Source of the DNA: GCA-002050365 sp038235165
GTDB lineage: Bacteria > Acidobacteriota > Blastocatellia > Pyrinomonadales > Pyrinomonadaceae
Direction of reading: 5' to 3'
Assembly (NCBI GenBank): GCA_038235165.1
Contig: JBBSUG010000001.1
Location: 1-64,000 of the forward strand
Length of the DNA stretch: 64,000 nucleotides
Numbering within the stretch: the first letter of the stretch is position 1; each line of letters opens with the position of its first letter. Positions 26,013 through 34,798 of this stretch are shown here, piece after piece. The position numbers were made by a program, and so were the translations under genes. The notes beneath the pieces are model-generated. The model did no database searches and was not told the DNA's origin. It saw only the letters and a program-made list of their open reading frames with translations.

Positions 26013-26624
26013 CTAAAAACCGTCTTCGACATAAGATCCTAATTCTTCCAAGTCTTCCAGCGACAAAAATATTTTGACAACTTTCGGGTCAAATTCGATG
26101 CCTGACCACTCGATCAGGTAGCGTTTTGCCTCCGGTTCGGAAATCGGGACGCTGTATGGTCGTTCGTCGGTTAATGCCGCGTAGGTGTCGACGACGCGCA
26201 AAATTCTCGCCGCCAGCGGAATCTGCTCGTTTTCCAGCGCGTCCGGGTAGCCGGAACCGTTCCACCATTCGTGATGCCAGCGAACGAGCAGTTGAACGGC
26301 GCGGCTGAGTCCGTGTTTCGCCGCTTCCTGTTCGCCGATGACGGGATGCCGCTGCATATCAACCCGTTCGTCTTCGCGCAGCGTGCGGTCGGTTTTGATG
26401 TAATCGCGGTTCATCACCACTTCGCCGATGTCGTGAACCAATGCCGCCTGACGCAGCGACAAACGGTCGTGCGAAGCGAGATTAAACTGTGCCGCGATTG
26501 CATCGGCGAGCGCGGCGATGCGTGCGGCGTGCGAATGCGCGTAGCCTTCAAATTCATCCGCGCCGGCGGCGAGTTTCAAAATTCTCTCTTCAAATTCTTC
26601 CTTTCGGACGGACGAGTTTTCCAT
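26013..26624 (-). CDS. HD-GYP-type phosphohydrolase domain protein
   Basis: A 203-residue stand-alone HD domain of the HD-GYP class, usually a cyclic-di-GMP phosphodiesterase in the cytosol. Seen in order: HSHAARIAALADAI (about 29-42), LVHDIGE (HD pair, about 64-70), RHPVIGE, WHHEWWNGSGYP (about 117-128, the HHExxNGxGYP box) and VVDTYAALTDERPY. The metal-binding residues look complete. It has no sensor domain. With the PilZ protein at 4978, it is one of two likely c-di-GMP proteins in the window, although they are far apart. Confidence 0.88.
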   Translation of the reverse strand: MENSSVRKEEFEERILKLAAGADEFEGYAHSHAARIAALADAIAAQFNLASHDRLSLRQAALVHDIGEVVMNRDYIKTDRTLREDERVDMQRHPVIGEQEAAKHGLSRAVQLLVRWHHEWWNGSGYPDALENEQIPLAARILRVVDTYAALTDERPYSVPISEPEAKRYLIEWSGIEFDPKVVKIFLSLEDLEELGSYVEDGF

Positions 26625-26850
26625 AAAAAATAAAAGCCGATTAAAACAAAACGAACGCAGCGCGGCGAATGCAGTAATTTATCGTTCGCTGTTTTACAAA
26701 TCAACAACCACGATAGAGCATTTTGTAAATTTTTTCTGCGTCTGACTTGCGTTCAATAAAGGTGTAATAGCCGCCAATATTCAAAAATAATTTTCGATTA
26801 AAAAGTGAAAAACTCAGCCGCCCGATTTTAATTTTGCCTTTTTAGATTTA

Positions 26851-28422
26851 CTATCTTTTTCCCAAACTGTCGAGTAGAGTCTGCGCTTCTTCATTGTTGG
26901 GAAAAATTGCCAAAAGCCGGTTCAGCTCACCTTCGGCGCGTTTCAGTAACCCGATCTGAACAAAAAATTCAGCCAGTATTAAACGAAAATCAGCATTCTC
27001 TGCATCGAGTTTTATCGCTGTCTGCATTTCGCCCTCAGCTTTGTGATACTGCGATTTGTCGAACGACAACGCCTTGCCGTAATAAGCGTGATAACGCGGA
27101 TTATCTTTATCGAAATAAACCGCCCGCGTCAAAAACGGCAGTGCCGCTTCGTAATTTCCGTCCATCAACAAATTGTAGCCTCGGTTAAAATCTTCGGTCG
27201 CCTGTCGCCCCTGTTTGTGCAGAATTCCTTCATCAAATTCAACACCGGCTTCGGCGGACGCTTCTTTTTCTTCTAACTCCTTCCGCATCTTGTAGTTGTA
27301 AACTTCGCGCGAGTTATCATTTTTCAGCGTTTCGTAAGCGTTGGCGAGTTGTGTGAACGCATCCTGAACGCGCTGATGTGTTTCCGGGTCGGATTTTCTA
27401 TGAAACAAATCGGGGTGAAACCGTTTTGCCAGTGCAAAATAAGCCTTTTTGACATCCGCCGCTGTCGCTTCCACCGAAACATCTAAAAAATCGTAGTGAT
27501 TGCTGACAGTTTTGACGCGCTGCAAATAATCTTCAAGCGAAATTTCGATTGCCGATTCGTTTTCTCTCGCTTCATTTTCCGCCGTCGCGGGTTTTGTTCC
27601 CGGCGGTATATTAACAGGCGTTTTTTGTTGTTCCGACAAAGCGTCGCCGTCTTTTTTGAGCGTAAAATTAGCCGCTAAAATTGCTGAAGTTCTTCGCTCG
27701 GTAAAAGCGGCATTCCAGTCCTGACGATAAATAAAACCGCCGAGCCACAGTGAATAAAGAACTTTGAAGGTTTCGACTTCGGGCATTCCGCTGAGTGCCG
27801 AAATTTCCCCAACACTCAAAAGTGATTTCTCGAACCGGGAAAGAACAAACGCTTCGTGCGGCAGTAAATCCGCCCCGGCGGTCATCAAATAATTACTGCC
27901 GAACGATTCTTTCAAGCCTTTAAACCGCCGCATAATCGTCACATTCGGCTGTTTTCGCGCATATTCGACCAGTAGTTTCAGCGGCTCAACCTTAAAGCGC
28001 AGATCGCCTTTGATTCTAACCAGCGGACTGAAAATCCATTCGCCGTCCTGCCAATCAAAAACGAAGGTCAAAATTTCTTCGATCTGCCGGGAAAACAGCG
28101 CGTCAATGCGGGGTTTCGTCAGCGCATTGTTCTTCGTTAAATATTCGCTCAACGCAAAATCGCTCGTGAAATTGGTAATGGTCAGAAGCTGTTCTTTAGT
28201 TGTAAGTTCGTCGCGCAGAAGCATTTCGTAAAGCCGATGCTGGCGCGAATTTGAAACTGCGAAAACAACATCGCCCGCATCGAAGTAGATGACAACTTTG
28301 TGCGTTTCCCGCTCGACGCGCAGCGACCCGTTTAATCTGATTTTCGAGATTTCGGTCAAAAGTTCGGCGAGCGGGTGTTCGTGCAGATTTCCTTTTATAT
28401 CGAAATTATTTTCGGAAGACAT
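26851..28422 (-). CDS. DUF4388 - DnaJ domain - TPR protein
   Basis: The 523-residue product fuses three modules. A DUF4388 (PatA-type) domain lies at about 6-155 (GNLHEHPLAELLTEISKIRLNGSLRVE, IYFDAGDVVFAVS). A J-domain lies at about 310-375, including KRFHPDLF with the HPD tripeptide that stimulates Hsp70 ATPase. TPR repeats occupy about 420-520 (RGYNLLMDGNYEAALPFLTRAVYFDKDNP, AEGEMQTAIKLDAENADFRLILAEFF). DUF4388 proteins are common in myxobacteria, cyanobacteria and Acidobacteriota, often with two-component domains. The combination suggests recruitment of DnaK to a signalling complex. No DnaK gene is adjacent. Confidence 0.85.
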   Translation of the reverse strand: MSSENNFDIKGNLHEHPLAELLTEISKIRLNGSLRVERETHKVVIYFDAGDVVFAVSNSRQHRLYEMLLRDELTTKEQLLTITNFTSDFALSEYLTKNNALTKPRIDALFSRQIEEILTFVFDWQDGEWIFSPLVRIKGDLRFKVEPLKLLVEYARKQPNVTIMRRFKGLKESFGSNYLMTAGADLLPHEAFVLSRFEKSLLSVGEISALSGMPEVETFKVLYSLWLGGFIYRQDWNAAFTERRTSAILAANFTLKKDGDALSEQQKTPVNIPPGTKPATAENEARENESAIEISLEDYLQRVKTVSNHYDFLDVSVEATAADVKKAYFALAKRFHPDLFHRKSDPETHQRVQDAFTQLANAYETLKNDNSREVYNYKMRKELEEKEASAEAGVEFDEGILHKQGRQATEDFNRGYNLLMDGNYEAALPFLTRAVYFDKDNPRYHAYYGKALSFDKSQYHKAEGEMQTAIKLDAENADFRLILAEFFVQIGLLKRAEGELNRLLAIFPNNEEAQTLLDSLGKR

Positions 28423-28551
28423 CGGAGAAAATTGTTCGTCTGAATGTTAGTGTATTTTAGCGGCAGGCGATTTGCCGACAGCCGTTATCATAGCAAATTA
28501 CCGCGCAAAATGTTAATCGAAAATCTAACACACAAATCAAATTCTTTTTTT

Positions 28552-28582
28552 GTTTGGAATCTGAAATTCGGAATTTGGAATT
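28552..28582. repeat. TTTGGAATCTGAAATTC-type short repeat
   Basis: TTTGGAATCTGAAATTCGG followed by a second AATTTGGAATTA unit, 30 bases before the ATG at 28613. Same family as the copy inside moaA. Confidence 0.7.
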
Positions 28583-28612
28583 ATTCCGGCGTTAATTTAC
28601 CATTAAAAACTG

Positions 28613-29071
28613 ATGCTTCACGATTTTAATCTAGCCGGAAACCGCGTTCGTCTGTGGCAGCGCACCGGCGAATCTTACGAACACGTTTTGATGAAGGCAC
28701 TCGGTTATGCGATGTTCATCGGTGAATTTCCCACAATCGAAATCGAAATCAAGGTCGGCTTGCGCTACAAACCTGATTTGATTGCCAGAAATGCCGCCGG
28801 AGATTTTCTTTTCTGGGGCGAAGCCGGCTCAAATTCAATCCGCAAAACGAGTTGGCTTTTGAAACACACGCGTTTGAGACAACTCATTCTTTTCAAAATC
28901 GGAAGAAATGTCACAACTTTAATCGAGCAACTGCGCGGCGAAATCCCCGCCAAATATCGCGCTGACGGCAGACTTACACTAATAAATTTCGGCAAAGACA
29001 TTGTAGATTTGACAGCCTCGAAACAAATTGAGAAAGTTTTTCCTGATTGGTTTACCGAATACGAAATTTAA
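28613..29071 (+). CDS. YaeQ-like PD-(D/E)XK superfamily protein
   Basis: The 152-residue sequence follows the YaeQ pattern: an RTGESYEHVLMKALGYAMF helix (about 18-36), GLRYKPDL with the PD pair (about 52-59), then AAGDFLFWGEAG, where Glu-x-Gly matches the (D/E)xK-like strand of YaeQ (ExG). IRKTS follows, as in YaeQ KAsr. YaeQ has a nuclease-like fold, but no activity is established for it. The GNAT gene starts 12 bases after the stop, suggesting co-transcription. The start is supported by the conserved domain beginning close to it. Confidence 0.65.
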   Translation: MLHDFNLAGNRVRLWQRTGESYEHVLMKALGYAMFIGEFPTIEIEIKVGLRYKPDLIARNAAGDFLFWGEAGSNSIRKTSWLLKHTRLRQLILFKIGRNVTTLIEQLRGEIPAKYRADGRLTLINFGKDIVDLTASKQIEKVFPDWFTEYEI

Positions 29072-29083
29072 TTTATCAGCCAA

Positions 29084-29836
29084 ATGACAAAAGAAAAAAT
29101 AATCATCCGCGAATGCGAATCCGTCGAAGATTTAACCGAATGCACACGTTTGCAGCGCGAAGTTTTTGCCCTTCCCGAACTCGAAGTTTCGCCCGTTCGT
29201 CACTTGGTTGTTACAAAACACGCGGGCGGTTTCACGCTCGGCGCATTTGTCGAAGACGAATTGGTCGGTTTTGTATTGTCCGTTCCGGCGTTTTTCGGCG
29301 AAGAAAAGTTTTTTTATTCACATATGACGGCTGTGTCAAATGATTTTCAAAGCTACGGCATCGGCGCAAAATTGAAATGGGCGCAGCGGACTCGTTCTTT
29401 GAGCGAAAACATCAAACTCATCAAATGGACATTTCAACCAGTCCAAGCCAGAAACGCTTTTTTCAATCTCGAAAAACTCGGTGCAACTGTCCGCCAATAT
29501 AAGCCGAACTTTTACGGCACGGATTATTCGACTTCCAACAACCAGGGCAAAAAAATCGGACTCGACAGCGACCGTCTTTTCGCCGAATGGAATCTGGAAA
29601 GTGAAAAAGTGAAAATGCTGTCAAAAGGTGAAAACTTTACCGAAACCGATAAAGTCGTGCGAACAATCGAAATTCCGAACGATTGGAACAGTTTATTGAA
29701 AATCGATGCGGAATTTGCTAAAAATGAACAAATGCGCGTTAAAGGCGAATTTGGAAACGCCTTTGCCGAAAATCTGATTTGTAGAAGTTTTGTGCGCGAC
29801 GAGCAAAAGCCAAAGTATTTGCTTTTTGAAGATTGA
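29084..29836 (+). CDS. GNAT-superfamily acetyltransferase (COG3375 type)
   Basis: A 250-residue predicted N-acetyltransferase. Residues 1-160 hold the GNAT fold: LTECTRLQREVFALPE, GGFTLGAFVEDELVGFVLSVP, YSHMTAVSNDFQSYGIGAKLKWAQR (acetyl-CoA loop motif near 92-105), then WTFQPVQARNAFFNLEKLGA. This order matches the COG3375 group of larger GNAT proteins, whose substrates are unknown. A Lys/Glu-rich stretch (about 168-190) precedes a short C-terminal domain. It probably shares a transcript with the YaeQ-like gene and converges on the TOPRIM gene at 29849 with a 12-bp gap. Confidence 0.8.
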   Translation: MTKEKIIIRECESVEDLTECTRLQREVFALPELEVSPVRHLVVTKHAGGFTLGAFVEDELVGFVLSVPAFFGEEKFFYSHMTAVSNDFQSYGIGAKLKWAQRTRSLSENIKLIKWTFQPVQARNAFFNLEKLGATVRQYKPNFYGTDYSTSNNQGKKIGLDSDRLFAEWNLESEKVKMLSKGENFTETDKVVRTIEIPNDWNSLLKIDAEFAKNEQMRVKGEFGNAFAENLICRSFVRDEQKPKYLLFED

Positions 29837-29848
29837 GTGTGATTGAAA

Positions 29849-30478
29849 TTAGGGGTTCTCAACGAAAAGACGATTTAACCAATTAGCGAATCTTTCACAA
29901 TTCGGATTGTTCGCCTGCAAATATTTAGCAGTAATCGCCGTTCCGAATGGTTTTCCGGGTTCTTCCTGCCAAGCTAAAAAAGTGTGAATTTCGGCTTTAG
30001 TTGTGTGGTCAACATTTTGTTTAATGAAAGGTTTGTTTTCCAAAGCCGCAACGCCTTTTTTCGCTTGCTCCCAAGATTTACTATTTTCAGGAACGAGAAA
30101 CGTCAAAAAAGTTTCTAAATATCCGCGTTCGAGTTGATTATCAGGCATTATCCAAACGCCGAAATCCGGTAAAAAATCCTGTCTGATAATTGTTCCGGTT
30201 GCATCCGGCAAATCAGGCAGATTTTGATAACCGGCTTTTGATAAAATGCCCGAAACGCTTTGCCAACGTGCATTCAAATCTTCGTCGGCATCAATTACAA
30301 TTCCCAAACAAACATCTATGCTTCCATCTACAAGCATTAAATCCGTTTTAGTCAGTACATTTTCGATACCGCCCATTTCCTCGATTGTAAATGAGTTTTT
30401 CGGTATGCCGTAAATGTCACGAATTGCATAAATGACGTGTTGGTCGTCTTTTCCTTCAACCAAGAGAGTTTTTTTCAC
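29849..30478 (-). CDS. DUF3226 TOPRIM-like protein, partner of the upstream ATPase
   Basis: The 209-residue protein has the DUF3226 TOPRIM pattern: LLVEGKDDQHV (about 4-14) with the catalytic-type Glu, GIVIDADED (about 60-68) with the DxD pair, and PDNQLERGYLETFL in the C-terminal half. The TOPRIM fold is typical of nucleases and primases. Translation starts at GTG 30478, two bases after the TAA of the AAA ATPase gene, so the two are coupled. Split AAA + TOPRIM pairs are known anti-phage modules (PARIS AriA/AriB; OLD-type GajA is the fused form). Here the TOPRIM part is DUF3226 rather than DUF4435. A defence role is inferred, not shown. Confidence 0.75.
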   Translation of the reverse strand: MKKTLLVEGKDDQHVIYAIRDIYGIPKNSFTIEEMGGIENVLTKTDLMLVDGSIDVCLGIVIDADEDLNARWQSVSGILSKAGYQNLPDLPDATGTIIRQDFLPDFGVWIMPDNQLERGYLETFLTFLVPENSKSWEQAKKGVAALENKPFIKQNVDHTTKAEIHTFLAWQEEPGKPFGTAITAKYLQANNPNCERFANWLNRLFVENP

Positions 30479-30480
30479 GA

Positions 30481-31629
30481 TTAACGCACCTCGACGTCAT
30501 AATTAACTGCATCAACGAGTCTTTCCTCTTCAATCGTTTTAGCGACAATCTTTTCGCCGTGCCGTTCGAGCCGAATCAACATTCCGTCTTCGGGACTTTC
30601 TTCGGCAGCGGCAGCAAACGCTTCGACACAATCTTTGCTGTGCGTCGTGGCAAAAACCTGCACATTCAAATCTTTCGCCGTTTTAAAAATTAATTTCCAA
30701 ACATCAGGCAAAACCGAATAATGCAAACCTATTTCAATTTCATCCATTAAAAGAATTCCATTTCGACACTGAATAAGGGCTAAAGCAATTCCAAGTAAAC
30801 GATTCATTCCTTCACCAAGACTGCTCAAAGGAACTCTTTCCTTTATATCTTTTATACGAACCACAGGAACACGAAATTGAGAGGTTTTGGGATAATTAAT
30901 AAAATTCAAATCAATAATTTGAGGAGAAATTATTCTTAACGCCTCAAAAGCATAATCTTCTTGAGCATTTAAAATTATTTCATCCCAAATTTGTAGCAAA
31001 ATATCCTTAGTTATTCCTTCCGAACCAACAAAAAGAGTTTCAATTTTATTATGGAAATCTGTCCTATGTATGACATTGAGTGATTTAACGTCATAACCAT
31101 CTGTTAAAGGCGAAATTTGGACTCCAACAAAATCTTCTTTTCTGTCTGCCGCTGTTTCCCATTCTTGTAAAATTTGTTTCTTTAAGTATTTTCTATTGCT
31201 AATCTTAAAATCGCTAATGGTTTCTTTAGGTCGTCCAAAATATAAATGTCTAAATTCTTCACCTGTAGATTGCTCAAAAAGAGACATAAAAGACGTTTGA
31301 CCTTTCTTTTTAGGAGTTCTTAATTCGGGAATGTTTGAATACCTATCTTCGTTTTTATTTTTTTCATTACGCCGTTCTAGAATTTTCTTGATGACTGATA
31401 AGGTTTGCAACCAAGAATACCCATCTGCCCAAAGCCACAAAGCCTCAAGTAAAGCAGTTTTCCCAACATTGTTTTTTCCGACAATCAAGTTCACCCGGCT
31501 GAGTTTTTCAATCGTCAAATGTTCAAAACAACGATAGCCTATGATTTCGAGCGAGTCTAAAAGTAGTTCAGATTTTTTAGCCTTGCTAATTTCCTTTTTT
31601 TTTGTTTTCTCAACGGTATTTGTCGGCAT
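30481..31629 (-). CDS. AAA ATPase (AAA_15/AAA_21, OLD-like without TOPRIM)
   Basis: A 382-residue ABC/SMC-type ATPase. LDSLEIIGYRCFEHLTIEKLS and VNLIVGKNNVGKTALLEAL (Walker A, about residues 51-60) start the domain. SLGEGMNRLLGIALAL looks like the signature region, GILLMDEIEIGLHYSV is Walker B (about 294-308) and VFATTHSKDCVEAF contains the H-loop. A Lys-rich N-terminal tail (about 1-20) and an inserted helical region (about 70-200) fit OLD-family ATPases. It sits 6 bases after mqnC and 2 before its TOPRIM partner. The AT-rich composition, unlike mqnC, suggests that the pair was acquired. Confidence 0.82.
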   Translation of the reverse strand: MPTNTVEKTKKKEISKAKKSELLLDSLEIIGYRCFEHLTIEKLSRVNLIVGKNNVGKTALLEALWLWADGYSWLQTLSVIKKILERRNEKNKNEDRYSNIPELRTPKKKGQTSFMSLFEQSTGEEFRHLYFGRPKETISDFKISNRKYLKKQILQEWETAADRKEDFVGVQISPLTDGYDVKSLNVIHRTDFHNKIETLFVGSEGITKDILLQIWDEIILNAQEDYAFEALRIISPQIIDLNFINYPKTSQFRVPVVRIKDIKERVPLSSLGEGMNRLLGIALALIQCRNGILLMDEIEIGLHYSVLPDVWKLIFKTAKDLNVQVFATTHSKDCVEAFAAAAEESPEDGMLIRLERHGEKIVAKTIEEERLVDAVNYDVEVR

Positions 31630-31635
31630 AAATTT

Positions 31636-32778
31636 TTAATCGGCAAAAGCCACACTCAGTTTTTTGAGCGGCATTGATTTGCGCTCGTCCAAATTCTCAA
31701 CATTTTCGCGGTCAATATAATTGTAAAGAATATCGCGTTGCTGCGGCGTAAATCCCGCTTCGGAGATTTGATAGCGCAGTTCTTTTTCGTTCGCTTCGGT
31801 GTTGGCGCCAGCGGCTGAAACGACGTTTTCTTCGATCATAATCGAACCCATATCGTCCGCGCCGAATCGAAGCGCGGTTTGTCCGAGTTTTAAGCCCTGC
31901 GTCAGCCACGAAGATTGAATATGCCCGATATTGTCGAGAAAAAGACGCGACACGGCGACCATTTTCAGGTAATCAATTCCGGTCGGTTCTTCCGTAATTT
32001 TGCGCCCCAAAGCGGTGTTTTCGCGCTGGAAAGTCCACGGAATAAATGCCGTAAAACCGCCGGTTTCGTCCTGCACGTCGCGGATTCTTTGCAGATGTTT
32101 GACGCGGTGTGAAACATTATCGCCGATACCGAACATCATTGTCGCCGTCGAGCGCAAACCGACTTTGTGAACTGCGCGCATCACGTCGAGCCATTCCTGC
32201 GTGTTGCATTTGGTCGAAACGCGCTTGCGAACTTCGTCGTCCAAAATCTCGCCGCCGCCGCCGGGAAGCGAATTCAAACCCGCCGCTTTCAAACGCTTCA
32301 TAATCGTTTCGTAATCGAGTTTTGAAATCAGCGAAATGTTGTGAATTTCCGGCGGCGAAAAACAGTGCAGTTGAAAATTCGGATATTTTTCGTGCAGCGT
32401 CGAAAGCAGATTTTCATACCATTCAATATTAAAATCAGGATGAAGTCCGCCCTGCATCAAAACACCCGTGCCGCCGAGCGCAATGGTTTCGTCAATGCGC
32501 TTTTCGATTTCCTCAATCGAATGCACATAAGTATCCGGCTTTCCCGGACGGCGATAAAACGCGCAAAATGTGCAGACGACGTTGCAAACGTTGGTATAAT
32601 TGATGTTGCGGTCAATAATATACGTCACCACATCAGACGGATTTTTCTGCATCCGCATTTCGTGCGCGGCAAGTCCGATTCGCACAAAATCGTTTGACTC
32701 CAAAAGCGCGGTCGCGTCTTCCGCCGTTAATCGTCCGCCGCTGGAAACTTTATCTAAAATCGGTTGAATATCGCTCAT
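31636..32778 (-). CDS. mqnC: Cyclic dehypoxanthinyl futalosine synthase MqnC
   Basis: A radical SAM enzyme of the futalosine route to menaquinone, forming cyclic dehypoxanthine futalosine. From the ATG at 32778 the protein is 380 residues with the cluster motif CNVVCTFCAF (Cys65, Cys69, Cys72). YIIDRNINYTNVC before it and GGLHPDFNIEWYE, HCFSPPEI, LPGGGGEIL and SSWLTQGLKLGQTALRFGADDMGS after it are all MqnC hallmarks. The frame is open 17 codons further upstream (to 32829), but that part is not expected in the family. Other mqn genes are not in the window. Presence of this enzyme implies menaquinone made without the MenF route. Confidence 0.93.
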   Translation of the reverse strand: MSDIQPILDKVSSGGRLTAEDATALLESNDFVRIGLAAHEMRMQKNPSDVVTYIIDRNINYTNVCNVVCTFCAFYRRPGKPDTYVHSIEEIEKRIDETIALGGTGVLMQGGLHPDFNIEWYENLLSTLHEKYPNFQLHCFSPPEIHNISLISKLDYETIMKRLKAAGLNSLPGGGGEILDDEVRKRVSTKCNTQEWLDVMRAVHKVGLRSTATMMFGIGDNVSHRVKHLQRIRDVQDETGGFTAFIPWTFQRENTALGRKITEEPTGIDYLKMVAVSRLFLDNIGHIQSSWLTQGLKLGQTALRFGADDMGSIMIEENVVSAAGANTEANEKELRYQISEAGFTPQQRDILYNYIDRENVENLDERKSMPLKKLSVAFAD

Positions 32779-32982
32779 AACTAAAATGATTTTATCAAAT
32801 TGCGAATAAAAGTCGCAGTTTGCAAACAAATTTCAATAAAAATCTGCCAAAAACCTAAATTTACCCGTCTATTAAATATCTCCCAATGACAGTAAAACAA
32901 GTTTTGTGCCGCGCGAATGATACTTTTTGAAATGAAAAAGCGCGTTAAGAAATAGAGAAAATTTTACGCGGGGAAAATTAAA

Positions 32983-33087
32983 ATGAGAAATCAGGAAACT
33001 CAAATAGGATACAGCGATATTACCTTGGTGTTGTTCATCGTTGGGGCAAGCTGGCTGTTACTGTTTTATTCGGGACTTTTTCAATAA
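32983..33087 (+). CDS. Small single-helix membrane protein (34 aa)
   Basis: ATG 32983 to TAA 33085-33087 encodes a 34-residue peptide: a polar start (MRNQETQIGYSD) followed by one strongly hydrophobic helix (about 13-32, ITLVLFIVGASWLLLFYSG). A GGGGA stretch lies about ten bases upstream of the start. Small single-helix proteins of this kind often modify membrane complexes; no function can be assigned. Confidence 0.45.
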   Translation: MRNQETQIGYSDITLVLFIVGASWLLLFYSGLFQ

Positions 33088-33169
33088 TCGAAGGGTACGG
33101 CGACTATCGTAACTTTGCCGCGACCGTAATTTTTACGATTAAATTATCAATCGAAAAAAGTGAGAAAAT

Positions 33170-33343
33170 ATGGAACTTTCAAAAGACAAAAATGAAGTTA
33201 AAATGATGGTTTTGATCGAACTGGAAAAGATGTTCACCGGAATTACCGACAAACATAATTCTGCGGAAAATCACGAAATGATGCTGTATTTGCTGGACAT
33301 CGAGAATAAGCTGAAACAGACGTTGATGGAGATTGAGGCTTGA
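33170..33343 (+). CDS. Small acidic helical protein (57 aa)
   Basis: ATG 33170 to TGA 33341-33343. The 57-residue product is rich in Glu, Lys, Leu and Met and looks like a helical hairpin (VKMMVLIELEKMFTG, then ENHEMMLYLLDIENKLK). An AGTGAG lies just upstream. No family is recognised. It is the second small plus-strand gene in the 570-bp gap between mqnC and the TIGR02588 gene and could be co-transcribed with the 34-residue ORF. Confidence 0.45.
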   Translation: MELSKDKNEVKMMVLIELEKMFTGITDKHNSAENHEMMLYLLDIENKLKQTLMEIEA

Positions 33344-33400
33344 AACCTTCAAGAATAATCAATGCTAATGTTCACCAGAATTTTGGAAAATTTGAATGTT

Positions 33401-33817
33401 TTAGGGTTGCTGATAACCCGTAGCGCGAATTTTCAGATCGAATTCCTGCGGGTTTTTTGAGAAAAATAAGCCGCCGTTCGTTTCTGAATAAGAAGGCACG
33501 TAACCGATTGTGACACCGCTTTTTTCAACACTTTCGTCGCCACTTTTCAGTTCCCCTTCAATTGCTACGCTCGCGGCAGTTTTGTCGCCGTCGTTCGCAG
33601 CCTTGAAAGCGACCAAATATCCGGCATCATTCGGTGTGACCGATTCGATGGTGATGCTGATATTCGGCGGTTTGGATTCAAAAAACAACGCCTGATAAAA
33701 TACGAAACCAATCGCCCCGCTGACCAAAACGAAACCGACGGCGGCGGCAATCCATTCCAAAACGGGAATTTTGTGTTCTTCGGCAGATTTATTTTGTGAT
33801 GACTTTTCTTCAGACAT
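33401..33817 (-). CDS. TIGR02588 family membrane-anchored protein
   Basis: The 138-residue product has one transmembrane helix (about 22-46, WIAAAVGFVLVSGAIGFVFYQALFF) and an external beta-rich domain (ISITIESVTPNDAGYLVAFKAANDGDKTAASVAIEGEL). This matches the TIGR02588 pattern of unknown function, which normally occurs beside TIGR02587. That partner ends only 12 bases upstream, so the pair is probably an operon and a complex. Confidence 0.8.
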   Translation of the reverse strand: MSEEKSSQNKSAEEHKIPVLEWIAAAVGFVLVSGAIGFVFYQALFFESKPPNISITIESVTPNDAGYLVAFKAANDGDKTAASVAIEGELKSGDESVEKSGVTIGYVPSYSETNGGLFFSKNPQEFDLKIRATGYQQP

Positions 33818-33829
33818 TTTTTTCGTAAT

Positions 33830-34690
33830 TTACAAAATTAATCGTGATGCCGCCGCGCCGAGTGCGCCCGGAAAACCAAGCACGATAACTGATTTCAATA
33901 ATTCCGTCGTCCCCATTCCGTCGGCTCTGCCGAACGACCAGAGCAGATAAAAACTAATCAACAAAACTATCGCGTAGCCGACGATGGTATAGCGCAGAAA
34001 AACGCTTAACATTGAACTGCCTTTCGGTTTCAATTCTTCCTGCCCGTAAAACTGCACCGCGTAAACAAATCCGTGCATCATCAAAATCGTCCCGAGCGCG
34101 AGCGCAAGTGTGTGCCATTCAGTCATTTTATAGGCGAGCAAAATCATCTCTTCAGTCGCCGCGCCGCTCATCGCCAGAAAAATCGCGCCGACCGCCATCA
34201 AAAAAAGCTGTCCGAAATACTGCGCGGTCAAACTTCTTTCGCCGTCGTCGCGGTCTTTATCGCTGTCACCGCCGAGCAAACTGCGCGAAAACATCGCGCC
34301 CAGACTTCCGATGACGGCTTGCAGCGAGATTTTGCCGATTATCTCATCGGCGGACATCGCCGGATTTATCAAGTTCAAAACGAGCAGCATCACCGCCGAA
34401 CTGAAAAAACCGACGGCAAGGGCGACGAATGTATCTACCGCATCTTCCTTGAAGCAATTCGTATTTTCAAAACCGTCGAAATAAGACAGCCCGTATAATA
34501 GCGGAATAGAAAAAAGAATAAAAAGACCGAGCCGGAAACGATCCATATAAAAACCGTTCCACCACATTTCCATCGTCATAAATAATGGAAACGAAAACAA
34601 AATCGCTCCGCCGAACGCCCGCGCTAAACCGAGCAAAAATCGCCGGTTCGGAGATTGTTTCTCACTATTTTCGGTGTCGTTTTCAGGCAT
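33830..34690 (-). CDS. TIGR02587 family integral membrane protein (DUF2391)
   Basis: A 286-residue polytopic membrane protein with about seven hydrophobic helices. Recognisable parts are RRFLLGLARAFGGAILFSFPLFMTMEMWW (about 16-45), the EDAVDTFVALAVGFFSSAVMLLVLN helix, and SAATEEMILLAYKMTEWHTL. This is the TIGR02587/DUF2391 family, whose biochemical role is unknown. It is followed by its usual partner TIGR02588. The ATG at 34690 is supported by the charged cytosolic N-terminus before the first helix. Confidence 0.82.
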   Translation of the reverse strand: MPENDTENSEKQSPNRRFLLGLARAFGGAILFSFPLFMTMEMWWNGFYMDRFRLGLFILFSIPLLYGLSYFDGFENTNCFKEDAVDTFVALAVGFFSSAVMLLVLNLINPAMSADEIIGKISLQAVIGSLGAMFSRSLLGGDSDKDRDDGERSLTAQYFGQLFLMAVGAIFLAMSGAATEEMILLAYKMTEWHTLALALGTILMMHGFVYAVQFYGQEELKPKGSSMLSVFLRYTIVGYAIVLLISFYLLWSFGRADGMGTTELLKSVIVLGFPGALGAAASRLIL

Positions 34691-34798
34691 AAAGATAATC
34701 CGGTCGAATTATCTCAAATATTTGTGAATTTTGATATTGAGGGAATTATTTGAACGATTGTAAGAGCGAGGTTATTACTAACATCAGCCCCTGATTGT

